Assembly (NCBI GenBank): GCA_947630625.1
Contig: CANRIL010000013.1
Location: forward strand, 1 to 60,538
DNA from: an uncultured Clostridia bacterium
GTDB lineage: Bacteria; Bacillota; Clostridia; Oscillospirales; CAG-272
Direction: 5' to 3'
DNA: 60,538 nt
The translations under genes and the position numbers were made by a program. Numbering within the stretch: the first letter of the stretch is position 1; every line of letters begins with the position of its first letter. Positions 51,825-60,117 of the stretch are shown in pieces. Under the pieces are notes generated by a model, which worked only from the letters and a program-made list of their open reading frames with translations, did no database searches and was not told the DNA's origin.

Positions 51825-52740
51825 CCCGTCGGAATATTACAAAAGCTGCACGCTCTGTCCCCGCGCCTGCGGCGTTGACAGGACTTCCGCGCGCGGCGCG
51901 TGCGGCGTGGGGGCTGACGTTTACGCCGCCCGCGCGGCGCTTCACATGTGGGAGGAACCCTGCATCTCCGGCGAGCGCGGGTCGGGCGCGGTATTTTTCG
52001 TCGGCTGCTCGCTCGGCTGCGTCTTCTGCCAGAACCGCGCGATATCGCGCGGCGGATGCGGCAAACCGCTCACCTCCGACGAGCTTGCCGATGTCTTTCT
52101 CCGCCTCGAAAACGTGTCGCACGCCAACAACGTCAACCTCGTCACGCCGACGCACTTCGCGCCGACCGTCGCCGAAGCGATAGAAAAAGCGAAGTCCCGC
52201 GGGCTCGATATCCCGGTCGTGTGGAATTCGAGCGGGTATGAATCGGTCGACACGCTCCGGCTGCTTGACGGGCTTGTTGACGTGTATCTTCCCGACCTCA
52301 AATACTTCTCCCCCGCGATATCGGCTGAATATTCGCACGCCGTTGACTATTTTGAGCGCGCGAGCGCCGCGCTCGACGAGATGTTCCGCCAGGTCGGGGA
52401 GCCTCTGTTTTCGGACGGCACGGGCGCGGTCGAAGCTGGCATCATGACGCGCGGGATGATAGTTCGCCACCTCGTCCTGCCGACGCACACCGTCGACAGC
52501 CGCCGCGTCATCCGCTATATACATGACCGGTTCGGCGACGACGTTTACATAAGCATAATGAATCAGTATACGCCCGCCTCGTCAAATCTGCCGCCGGAGC
52601 TCTCCCGCCCGCTGACGGAGGAGGAATACGACTCCGTTATCGGGTTCGCCGAATCAATCGGCGTGCAGTACGGTTTTTTGCAGGAGGGCGGCACGGTCGA
52701 CGAGAGCTTTATCCCCGAATTTGACGGGGAGGGACTTTAA
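51805..52740 (+). CDS. Radical SAM protein, PflX/COG1313 group
   Basis: 311 residues if the ATG at 51805 is used; the ATG at 51817 is also possible and better matches homologue ends. An N-terminal Cys-rich part (CTLCPRACGVDRTSARGACGVG, in parts) precedes the SAM cluster GCSLGCVFCQNRAIS. NSSGYESVDTLRLLDG and YLPDLKYF are typical of this subgroup, which resembles pyruvate-formate-lyase activating enzymes but acts on an unknown substrate. Overlap with the TIGR04076 gene implies coupled synthesis. Confidence 0.9.
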   Translation: MRRYMNNPSEYYKSCTLCPRACGVDRTSARGACGVGADVYAARAALHMWEEPCISGERGSGAVFFVGCSLGCVFCQNRAISRGGCGKPLTSDELADVFLRLENVSHANNVNLVTPTHFAPTVAEAIEKAKSRGLDIPVVWNSSGYESVDTLRLLDGLVDVYLPDLKYFSPAISAEYSHAVDYFERASAALDEMFRQVGEPLFSDGTGAVEAGIMTRGMIVRHLVLPTHTVDSRRVIRYIHDRFGDDVYISIMNQYTPASSNLPPELSRPLTEEEYDSVIGFAESIGVQYGFLQEGGTVDESFIPEFDGEGL

Positions 52741-52746
52741 TTTTAA

Positions 52747-52778
52747 GCGAAAGCCGCTTTTTGGCGGCTTTCTTTTTT
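52747..52778 (+). terminator. Terminator after the radical SAM gene
   Basis: AAAGCCGC-TTTTT-GGCGGCTTT followed by CTTTTTTT. Confidence 0.88.
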
Positions 52779-52813
52779 TGCCGCCGCCTTACCTTAAAAG
52801 TTATAATAAATCC

Positions 52814-52842
52814 TTGCGTTTGAACGGAATATGTGTTATCAT
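52814..52842 (+). promoter_or_regulatory. Promoter of the yhaO-yhaN operon
   Basis: TTGCGT (52814-52819), 17 bp, TATCAT (52837-52842). Transcription from here begins near 52849, which rules out the in-frame start at 52833. Confidence 0.65.
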
Positions 52843-52892
52843 ATTTGTATATTATACTTATTCGCAATAACTGCATGGGAGCATATATCCTT

Positions 52893-54005
52893 ATGCTTAA
52901 GATCGTTCACACAGGCGACATACATCTTGACAGCCCGTTTTCCGGGCTGGACGAGCGGCGCGCCTCCGTCCGTAAAACGGAGCTGCGCGGCACGTTTTCC
53001 TCCCTTATGACGTTCGTCCGCACGGAGGGCGTCGATATACTGCTCATCGCGGGCGATTTCTTTGACCGCGGATTTGTGACGCGGGAAACGCTTGCAATAA
53101 TCCAGCGCGAATTCTCCCGCGTCCCCGACTGCCGCATCATAATCAGCCCCGGCAATCACGACCCCTACGTCCCCGGCGGGCTTTACGCCCGCGTAAAATT
53201 TCCGCAAAACGTGTATATTTATAAGGATCCCGCGTTTTCAAAATTCGAGTTTCCCGAAATAAACTGCGATGTCTACGGATACGCGTTCACGGGTGAATCG
53301 CTGACATCATCCCCGATCTCAAAGACAGAGGACAACGGCAGGATACGCCTCCTTTGCGCGCACGCCGACCTCGACTCGCCGGCGTCCCCGTACGCGCCCG
53401 TCACCTCATCCCAGATCGCCCTTGCCGGATTTGACTATGCGGCGCTCGGCCACATCCACAATCCGCCGGCGCTTTCCGAATCGGACGGCTGCATTTTCGG
53501 CTACTGCGGCTGCCTTGAAGGGCGCGGGTTTGACGAAACGGGAGTCAAGGGCGCTTACTACATCGAGATCGGCGACGACGGAAAAAAGTCCGTCCGCCGC
53601 CTCCCCTTCGCGAAGCGCCGGTACGAATCGGAGTCCGTGAATGTATCGGGCGCTTCGTCTTCGCTTGAAATCAAAGAGCGCATAAAACAGCTGATACGCG
53701 AGCGGAAATACACCGATAACACGCTTCTGCGCGTGACTCTGACAGGCGAGCTTCTCCCGACGCTCGTGATCTCGCCGGAAACGCTTGCAGACGGGATCGA
53801 CGAAGTTTTTGCGCTCGAGGTGCGGGATGAGACATCCCCCGCGCTCAACATTGATTACCTCGACTCCGACCCGACGGTCAGGGGCGCCTTCTACCGCGAA
53901 CTGAAAGGCCGCCTCGCCGACCCCGACCCCGCCGTCCGCGCGACGGCGCTGCGCGCCCTGAGATACGGGCTGTCCGCCATGGCGGGCGAAAACATTGTCG
54001 ACTGA
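52893..54005 (+). CDS. yhaO: YhaO-like DNA repair metallophosphoesterase (SbcD/Mre11 type)
   Basis: 370 residues from the ATG at 52893; a GGGAG lies 11 bases upstream and the Mre11 fold starts at once. Metal-binding motifs: VHTGDIHLDSPF, LLIAGDFFDRG, ISPGNHDPY, LLCAHADLD and AALGHIHNPPAL. It forms the nuclease part of an SbcCD-like pair with the ATPase encoded 36 bases downstream. In Bacillus the pair is linked to DNA end processing, with limited direct evidence. Confidence 0.92.
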   Translation: MLKIVHTGDIHLDSPFSGLDERRASVRKTELRGTFSSLMTFVRTEGVDILLIAGDFFDRGFVTRETLAIIQREFSRVPDCRIIISPGNHDPYVPGGLYARVKFPQNVYIYKDPAFSKFEFPEINCDVYGYAFTGESLTSSPISKTEDNGRIRLLCAHADLDSPASPYAPVTSSQIALAGFDYAALGHIHNPPALSESDGCIFGYCGCLEGRGFDETGVKGAYYIEIGDDGKKSVRRLPFAKRRYESESVNVSGASSSLEIKERIKQLIRERKYTDNTLLRVTLTGELLPTLVISPETLADGIDEVFALEVRDETSPALNIDYLDSDPTVRGAFYRELKGRLADPDPAVRATALRALRYGLSAMAGENIVD

Positions 54006-54041
54006 TCGCGCCCACTTATTCTTTTAACAGCAGGTGCTCGA

Positions 54042-56312
54042 ATGTATATAGAAAAAATCAAAATAAACAGCTTCGGGAAGCTGCACGACAAAACGATCGA
54101 GCTGCGTCCCGGAATAAACGTGCTTGAGGGTGAAAACGAATCGGGCAAATCGACGATCGCCGCGTTTATCGTGTTTATACTTTACGGTATGAAATCATCC
54201 TCCGTGCGCACACGATATATCAGCTGGAACGAATCCTCAGCGTCCGGCTCGCTTACCGTCGTCACCGGAAAGGGGCGCATCCTAATCGAGCGTTCTGCCG
54301 TCATTGCCGGTTCAAAGGACGCCGTCCGCGAAAGCGTCCGCATGACGGTCACTGAAACGGGGCTTGAGATACATAAGGGGCAATGCCCGGGCGAGGCGCT
54401 CTTCGGCGTCCCGGAGGACGTATTTTTAAGCACCGCTTTTGTGCGCCAGCTCAGCGGCGCAAGATTCGACGGCGAGAAAATGAGCGCCGCGGCGGAAAAT
54501 CTCCTTTTCTCCGCTGACGAGGCGGTCAACACGGAAAAAGCCGCCGAAAAGATAGACGCGGTGCGCCGTCAGCTCCTGCACAAAAACGGCAAGGGCGGCG
54601 CGATATATGAAAAGGAACAGCAGCTCGCGCAGCTGACCTCGCGGCTCGAGGCGGCAAAGCAGTCTTCGGGCGAGCTTATAAACGTCGAGGCTGCCATATC
54701 CGACCTGACCGAAAAGCGCGAGACTGCGATCGAAAGGCGGGAGCGCGCGAGGGAGAAGGCGAGAAATTATGAAACGCTCGAAAATCTCCGCCGCTTTGAC
54801 AGGCTCGTCGCGCTCAAGGACAGCGTCGCCGGGCTTTATGCCGAAAAAGATGAGCTGCTTGCGCAAAACATGTCCCCTAGCGGGCATTTTCCCGATTCAA
54901 AATACATAGGCGAGCTTCACGCCGTCTCGGACGGAATGGCGGCGACATCGGCGTCTATCGCGTCCGTTTCCCGCCAGCTCGACGGGCTGCGCGACGAGGC
55001 ATCAAAATGCCCGAATCGCGAGCTATACAGCCGGCTCACCGAAGAAGACGACGCCGCGGATGAGATCGTCTCCGATGTGGAGTCAACGTCGGCGAGAAGA
55101 ACGACATCGGCGATCATGGCGGTGCTCACGTTCGTTTTCGCCGCCGTCTGCGCCGGGCTTGTATTCTACTTCCGCGAGCGGGGTCAGCTTATCACGATCT
55201 CCCTCTTCTCGGCTTCCGGCGTATTTGCCGCCGCAGCCGTTGTCTCTTTCATAGTTTCGGTAACGTCCGGCGTCAGGCTGCGCCGTGACCTCCGCTATTA
55301 CGGCGCCGACACGACGGACGTGCTGCGCGACCGCATAGAGCAGATAAAGGAAGACGCCGAGCAGTTCCGCCGCGTAGACGAGGACATTGCATCTTCCGAG
55401 GCGGAGCTTTACGTTCAATATTCCGTTTACGACGACGAGGTGCGCGAGGCGCGCGAGCTGCTTGCCCAAAGGGGCATCGAGGCAGGCGGCGGCGATGACG
55501 AGCTTGCCGAAGCGCTGAACGAAGCGCTTGACAGGTGCGAGGAGCTTTACGACCGCGACTGCGATATCGAAGAGGAGATCAACCGCGAGCGCGCCGAGAT
55601 CGGCGAGCTTGAACGTCAGCTCTCCGGCGTGAGCGAGGACGAGGTGCGCTCCGACGCAGAATTTATAAACGCCGCCGAGATCGGCGCGATAAACGCCGCC
55701 GACCTGAAGCGCGAGCGCGAATTTACGGAAAACGCCGTGCTCCGGCTGACCGAGGGCATACACGAGCTCGAAATTCGCCGCGCACAGCTCACCGCATCGC
55801 GCGACGACCCCGCCGCGCTCGCCGTCGCAATTGACAATATTTCGCGCGAGCTTGAGGCTGACCGTTCGCGTTTTGAGGCCTGCATCTTAGCGATCGAGGC
55901 GCTTTTTGCCGCCGGACGCGGCGTGCGCGCGAGCGTCGCTCCGAGTCTGCGCGAGTCTGCGCGCGCCTACATGGGGAAAATTTCAGGCGGCAGATATGAC
56001 GAGCTCGGCGTGAACGCCTCGTTCGGAATGACTATCTTCGCTGACGGCGCGTATCGCGGGCTCGATTCCATGAGCGGGGGCACCGTTGACGCGGCGTATC
56101 TGTCATTGCGGCTCTCGCTCGTCCGTCTGCTCTTCCGGCGCGAGCTTCCGCCGCTCATATTCGACGAATCATTCTCCCAGATGGACGACGCGCGGACAAG
56201 ATCGATGCTCGACATCATCTCCGGTGACGGCGAGCCGCAGTCCCTCATCCTCTCGTGCCAGGGGCGCGAATCGCGCATGTGTCCGGACGCGAACAAGATC
56301 ACCATCGGTTAA
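54042..56312 (+). CDS. yhaN: YhaN-like SMC/Rad50-type ATPase
   Basis: 756 residues. Walker A is GENESGKST (30-38); a long coiled coil follows, interrupted by two hydrophobic segments near the middle (TSAIMAVLTFVFAAVCAGLVFYF and ITISLFSASGVFAAAAVVSFIVS, in parts), which is a known feature of YhaN proteins and implies membrane contact. The C-terminal half has the signature MSGGTVDAAYLSLRLSLVR and Walker B PLIFDESFSQMDD. It partners with the YhaO-like nuclease. Residues 575-650 contain many Arg/Glu, as expected for the returning coil. Confidence 0.92.
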   Translation: MYIEKIKINSFGKLHDKTIELRPGINVLEGENESGKSTIAAFIVFILYGMKSSSVRTRYISWNESSASGSLTVVTGKGRILIERSAVIAGSKDAVRESVRMTVTETGLEIHKGQCPGEALFGVPEDVFLSTAFVRQLSGARFDGEKMSAAAENLLFSADEAVNTEKAAEKIDAVRRQLLHKNGKGGAIYEKEQQLAQLTSRLEAAKQSSGELINVEAAISDLTEKRETAIERRERAREKARNYETLENLRRFDRLVALKDSVAGLYAEKDELLAQNMSPSGHFPDSKYIGELHAVSDGMAATSASIASVSRQLDGLRDEASKCPNRELYSRLTEEDDAADEIVSDVESTSARRTTSAIMAVLTFVFAAVCAGLVFYFRERGQLITISLFSASGVFAAAAVVSFIVSVTSGVRLRRDLRYYGADTTDVLRDRIEQIKEDAEQFRRVDEDIASSEAELYVQYSVYDDEVREARELLAQRGIEAGGGDDELAEALNEALDRCEELYDRDCDIEEEINRERAEIGELERQLSGVSEDEVRSDAEFINAAEIGAINAADLKREREFTENAVLRLTEGIHELEIRRAQLTASRDDPAALAVAIDNISRELEADRSRFEACILAIEALFAAGRGVRASVAPSLRESARAYMGKISGGRYDELGVNASFGMTIFADGAYRGLDSMSGGTVDAAYLSLRLSLVRLLFRRELPPLIFDESFSQMDDARTRSMLDIISGDGEPQSLILSCQGRESRMCPDANKITIG

Positions 56313-56344
56313 AGAAAAAAACATTCAAAGGCAGGTGAAATGGT

Positions 56345-58588
56345 TTGATAGCCGATATTGTAAGCTATCTTCACAAGACGCTGAAGATGTCGATAAAGAA
56401 TGTTTTTGCGAATATCGGGCAGTATGCCTGCTTTTTCGCGGCAATATTCATAATTCAGGTATTTTTCGCGACGCTTACGATAATCATTCACAATAACGAT
56501 AATACAGAGTGGCAGCGCGTTCAGGACGAATACGACTATCACGTCGTCGTCTACGGTCTGAACGACGATCAGATGCTCTATGTCGACAACGAATGGCGGA
56601 ACTATTTCGGCAAGGACGACGTTTACAAAAACATCCGCTCCTTCCGGCATTATAACGCCTACGACGACCTTTCGACATACGACATATACATAACGCTCAA
56701 GGGCGTTGATCAGGACGCGCTCGAAGAATCGTTTGACAGATTCTATATCCACCTGTCGGACCTGTCCGCGATGGGCTCCCTGCATTATGAAAAAACGCCG
56801 CTTTTGAACTTTGAAAAGAACCTTTTGACGAACAGGATCGTATATATTATCGCGATGGCGGCGCTTATCGTGCTGTCCGTATTCCTGCTCGTCATCCTCT
56901 ACAATATCAGGATTAACCACTATAAGTTCATATACGGAATTTATATGAGCTTCGGCGCGGACTTCAAAAAGCTGTTTGAAACGGCGTTCTGGGAGATGTT
57001 CACCGTCGCCTCGATCACGTTTCTGCCGGCGACCGGCGTCTCGATCTTTATCTCGTGGCTCGTTCTGTTCGTGCACGGGCTTCCGTTTACGTGTCCGGTC
57101 TGGACGCTCCTTCTGACCGCCGTTTACGGGCTGATAGTGCTTTTGTTCTCGGTGTGGTTCCCGATGAAGCTCATGGCGGTCAAGCCGCCGATGACGCTCA
57201 TCATCTCGCAGGACAACTCAAACCTTGTCTCCTCTCCTCGCCGTTCGCTCAACATTTTCGGCTCGAAATTCCCGTTCACATATGAATTTTATACATCATG
57301 GCGTTTCCGCGGCTACAATCTCCGCCTGCTCGTCTCCGCCGTCATCTTCACCTCGCTCTTCATCTGCGGGCTTTACGTCGCCGAGATAACGCGCGTCACG
57401 TTCGCGAACGAGTCCCCGCAATATACGATAGACCTTTCGAAAACAAACCGCAAATATGATGAGGACATGCGGGAGGACCTATATAAGATACCGGGCATAA
57501 CGCTCGTGAGCAAATCAAACGTGAGCGACGCCGTATATCAGGGCAGCCACCTGCGCGTCCGCTCCGAATACACAAGGCCGTTTTCAAATCTCGTCGTGCC
57601 TGAGAATATGGACGGCTACAGGGTCACAAACGAGCTGCAATATAGAACGATAGACGCCGACATCGTGACGGAGCTTGAAAAATACGACTACGACGGCGAC
57701 CTCTCCGCCCCGCTCACCGACGACAACGTGGTCGTAATCGCCGATTCGATTGCGAACACGCGCCGCTTCAAATATAAAGTCGGCGACAAGATAGAGATCG
57801 GCGTCGTTTCAGAGAAGCTCGGCGCCGTCGACACTAACCTCTCAGGGCTGCCGCTGCTGAAGGATCAGCTCGAAAAATACAGGTTCGAGTATCACGAATT
57901 CACGATAGGCGCGATATTATACGACATACCGACGCTTGAGATGCCTATATATCTGTCCGAGGCGTCATACGAAAAAATCACCGGCGAGACGGTGAAGTAC
58001 GACACGCTTGAAATTTACGTCGATCAGTCGCTTTCGGCGGCGGACACGATAAATCTTGAAGCGGTGCTCCGCAACTGGGGAATGATATACGGCGGCGTGT
58101 CAGTCGACAACACGCACGCGCTGCATATCGCCGCCGTCAACGAGGATAAGCAGTACGACGAAATTTTCACCATCGTCGCGGCGCTGCTGCTCACGATTTC
58201 GCCGATGATATGGTTCTTCTCGCAGACGCTATACTACCTGAAGCGCGAGAACGAATTCACGATACTTCAGTCGATGGGCGCGCTGATGTCCGATATAAGG
58301 CGGCTGTACATTTTCGGCGGCATCTTCATGGGTATACTTTCGTTTATCTTCTGCCTCGGGCTCGGATATTCACTTTCGTACCTATTATACTTCTTCGTCA
58401 ACGTGATAGTTCCGCAGTGGACGCTGCAATACGTGAGGTACAAATTCTACATGCCGTGGTACGCGATCCTGCTCGCCGTCGTAATGTCGGTCAGCTGCGG
58501 ATTCCTCTCCGCATTCCTGCCGTACCGCAGCTTCAAAAAGCGCAAATCAAAGACACTCTCCGTCGAATACGGCGAAGTTTCCGAATAA
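56345..58588 (+). CDS. FtsX-like ABC transporter permease
   Basis: 747 residues. The TTG at 56345 is chosen because AGGTGA lies six bases before it and an ATG at 56340 hits a stop at once; an internal ATG at 56387 is the alternative. One helix near the N-terminus, an extracytoplasmic segment, three helices (about 165-285), a second large extracytoplasmic domain (about 350-610) and three final helices give the duplicated MacB/FtsX layout. It works with the ATPase encoded 22 bases downstream. Such pairs transduce force or export peptides/lipids. Confidence 0.88.
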   Translation: MIADIVSYLHKTLKMSIKNVFANIGQYACFFAAIFIIQVFFATLTIIIHNNDNTEWQRVQDEYDYHVVVYGLNDDQMLYVDNEWRNYFGKDDVYKNIRSFRHYNAYDDLSTYDIYITLKGVDQDALEESFDRFYIHLSDLSAMGSLHYEKTPLLNFEKNLLTNRIVYIIAMAALIVLSVFLLVILYNIRINHYKFIYGIYMSFGADFKKLFETAFWEMFTVASITFLPATGVSIFISWLVLFVHGLPFTCPVWTLLLTAVYGLIVLLFSVWFPMKLMAVKPPMTLIISQDNSNLVSSPRRSLNIFGSKFPFTYEFYTSWRFRGYNLRLLVSAVIFTSLFICGLYVAEITRVTFANESPQYTIDLSKTNRKYDEDMREDLYKIPGITLVSKSNVSDAVYQGSHLRVRSEYTRPFSNLVVPENMDGYRVTNELQYRTIDADIVTELEKYDYDGDLSAPLTDDNVVVIADSIANTRRFKYKVGDKIEIGVVSEKLGAVDTNLSGLPLLKDQLEKYRFEYHEFTIGAILYDIPTLEMPIYLSEASYEKITGETVKYDTLEIYVDQSLSAADTINLEAVLRNWGMIYGGVSVDNTHALHIAAVNEDKQYDEIFTIVAALLLTISPMIWFFSQTLYYLKRENEFTILQSMGALMSDIRRLYIFGGIFMGILSFIFCLGLGYSLSYLLYFFVNVIVPQWTLQYVRYKFYMPWYAILLAVVMSVSCGFLSAFLPYRSFKKRKSKTLSVEYGEVSE

Positions 58589-58610
58589 AAAAGGAAAAGG
58601 AGAATTTACC

Positions 58611-59348
58611 ATGGATAATGATGTTAGATCGAGATATATACTTCAGACAGAGAGCGTCATAAAGCAGTATAAGCAGTACGACGAGACGATCACCGCCGTC
58701 AACCGCGTCGATATAAAGATCGAGGAGGGTGAATTTGTCGCCATAATCGGCTCGTCCGGTTCGGGAAAAAGCACGTTTTTGTCGTGCTGCGCCGGGCTTG
58801 ACAAGGTAGACGCCGGTCACATCTATATAAGAGGGCAGGACATAACAAAGATGTCGCATGACGAGCTCTCGCGCTTCCGCGGCGCCAACATGGGATTCGT
58901 CTTTCAGCGCCATAATCTGATCCCGCAGTTCACAGCCCTTGAAAACATCCTGATCCCGACGCTGATGGTGAACAAGAAAGACGGCTCATACGATGAAACG
59001 CTGCGCCGCCTCGTAAAGACGCTCAATATCGAAGACCGTCTGCACCATCTTCCGAGCGAGCTTTCCGGCGGTCAGCAGCAGCGCGTCGCGATCGCCCGCG
59101 CGCTTATAAATATGCCGCAGATCCTCTTCGCCGACGAGCCGACCGGCAACCTCGACCGCGCCAACGCCGACGAGGTGCTTGACCTGCTCATCAAGACAAG
59201 GGATTCGATCGGTCAGACGCTCGTCATGGTCACGCACGACCTGAAGATCGCGTCCCGCGCCGACCGCATCTTCCGCATGGACAACGGCGTCCTCACGCTT
59301 GACCGCGACTACCTCGACGGCAAAAGAAAGACAATAAACGGCTATTGA
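58611..59348 (+). CDS. ABC transporter ATP-binding protein (MacB/LolD type)
   Basis: 245 residues: Walker A GSSGSGKST, Q-loop FVFQRHNLIPQFTALENI, signature LSGGQQQRVAIARAL, Walker B ILFADEPTGNLD, H-loop VMVTHDLKI. The arrangement with a large FtsX-like permease identifies the MacB/LolCDE-type mechanotransmission group. AAAAGGAGA precedes the ATG. A near-perfect terminator follows. Confidence 0.94.
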   Translation: MDNDVRSRYILQTESVIKQYKQYDETITAVNRVDIKIEEGEFVAIIGSSGSGKSTFLSCCAGLDKVDAGHIYIRGQDITKMSHDELSRFRGANMGFVFQRHNLIPQFTALENILIPTLMVNKKDGSYDETLRRLVKTLNIEDRLHHLPSELSGGQQQRVAIARALINMPQILFADEPTGNLDRANADEVLDLLIKTRDSIGQTLVMVTHDLKIASRADRIFRMDNGVLTLDRDYLDGKRKTINGY

Positions 59349-59368
59349 TAATCGAATCCGAATATTTT

Positions 59369-59399
59369 GATGGGGAGCTTTTCCGGAAAGCTCCCCATC
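59369..59399. terminator. Terminator after the FtsX-type ABC operon
   Basis: GATGGGGAGCTTT-TCCG-GAAAGCTCCCCATC, perfect stem; the exit is T-rich only weakly (TTGATTTATT). It also lies at the end of the convergent XRE gene. Confidence 0.82.
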
Positions 59400-59422
59400 T
59401 TGATTTATTGCGAAAAAGGCGC

Positions 59423-59737
59423 TCAGCCGTTTCTGGCGAGCGCCTCAACTATTTCGGATATGTTATGGAGCTGACGTTTGTCAAGTCTTTTCAGATTGCC
59501 GATGAGAGCTTTCAATTCCTGCGGATCATCTGATTCCGTATCAAAAAATTCGCTCGGCGATATGCCAAGATATTCACATATATAAAAGAATCCTGACATC
59601 GAGGGCAGCGCCTTGCCCGTTTCGATATTGTTTATATATCCCGCATTCTGCCCGATCGACAAGCTCATATCCCTCGCGGAAACACCTTTGTTTATGCGCA
59701 GCTTGGAGAGCCGGATGGCAAATTCGTCCTCAAACAT
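59423..59737 (-). CDS. XRE-family helix-turn-helix regulator
   Basis: 104 residues. The HTH spans about 9-63: LSKLRINKGVSARDMSLSIGQNAGYINNIETGKALPSM (in parts), followed by a short helical tail. Acts as a dimeric repressor. A perfect 12-bp inverted repeat overlaps the -10 elements of its own and the divergent promoter, so autoregulation and control of the two membrane genes to the right are likely. AGAGGTGAT precedes the ATG. Confidence 0.9.
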   Translation of the reverse strand: MFEDEFAIRLSKLRINKGVSARDMSLSIGQNAGYINNIETGKALPSMSGFFYICEYLGISPSEFFDTESDDPQELKALIGNLKRLDKRQLHNISEIVEALARNG

Positions 59738-59771
59738 CTTATCACCTCTCTTTTATTCTATCCTACAGCGT

Positions 59772-59837
59772 TAGAATTATATCGGATTATTTCGCATATA
59801 CCGCTTGACATATGTGATTTAATATGATATAATTCTA
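59772..59837. promoter_or_regulatory. Divergent promoters covered by a 12-bp inverted repeat
   Basis: Plus strand: TTGACA (59805-59810), 17 bp, TATAAT (59828-59833). Minus strand: TATAAT at 59781-59776 with no clear -35. TAGAATTATATC (59772-59783) and GATATAATTCTA (59826-59837) are exact inverse copies that contain the two -10 elements. Confidence 0.78.
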
Positions 59838-59895
59838 TTTGTAAGTGATTCTATGCTATATTACATAGCAAATACTTAAATTTAGTGAGGAAGAT

Positions 59896-60117
59896 ATGCA
59901 GCCAGCCGGAAGAAAGGGCGCCTTGATTGCATTTGGCGTCATTCAAATTATTTTGGGAATTATATTGTTGGTAATTTACAACGCAGCCGGATTGAGAAAC
60001 ACCTATGAAGACTTTATCAAATTTATTTCTTATATTTCTATTATAATGGGAATTATAGTCATTGTTTTTGCATTCGTGACGAACAAGAATAATAATGATG
60101 GAGGCAATAATTTCTGA
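59896..60117 (+). CDS. Small two-helix membrane protein
   Basis: 73 residues: LIAFGVIQIILGIILLVIY and YISIIMGIIVIVFAFV are transmembrane helices, with a Asn-rich tail. GAGGAAG precedes the ATG. Divergent from the XRE gene under the palindromic promoter. No known family recognised. Confidence 0.7.
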   Translation: MQPAGRKGALIAFGVIQIILGIILLVIYNAAGLRNTYEDFIKFISYISIIMGIIVIVFAFVTNKNNNDGGNNF

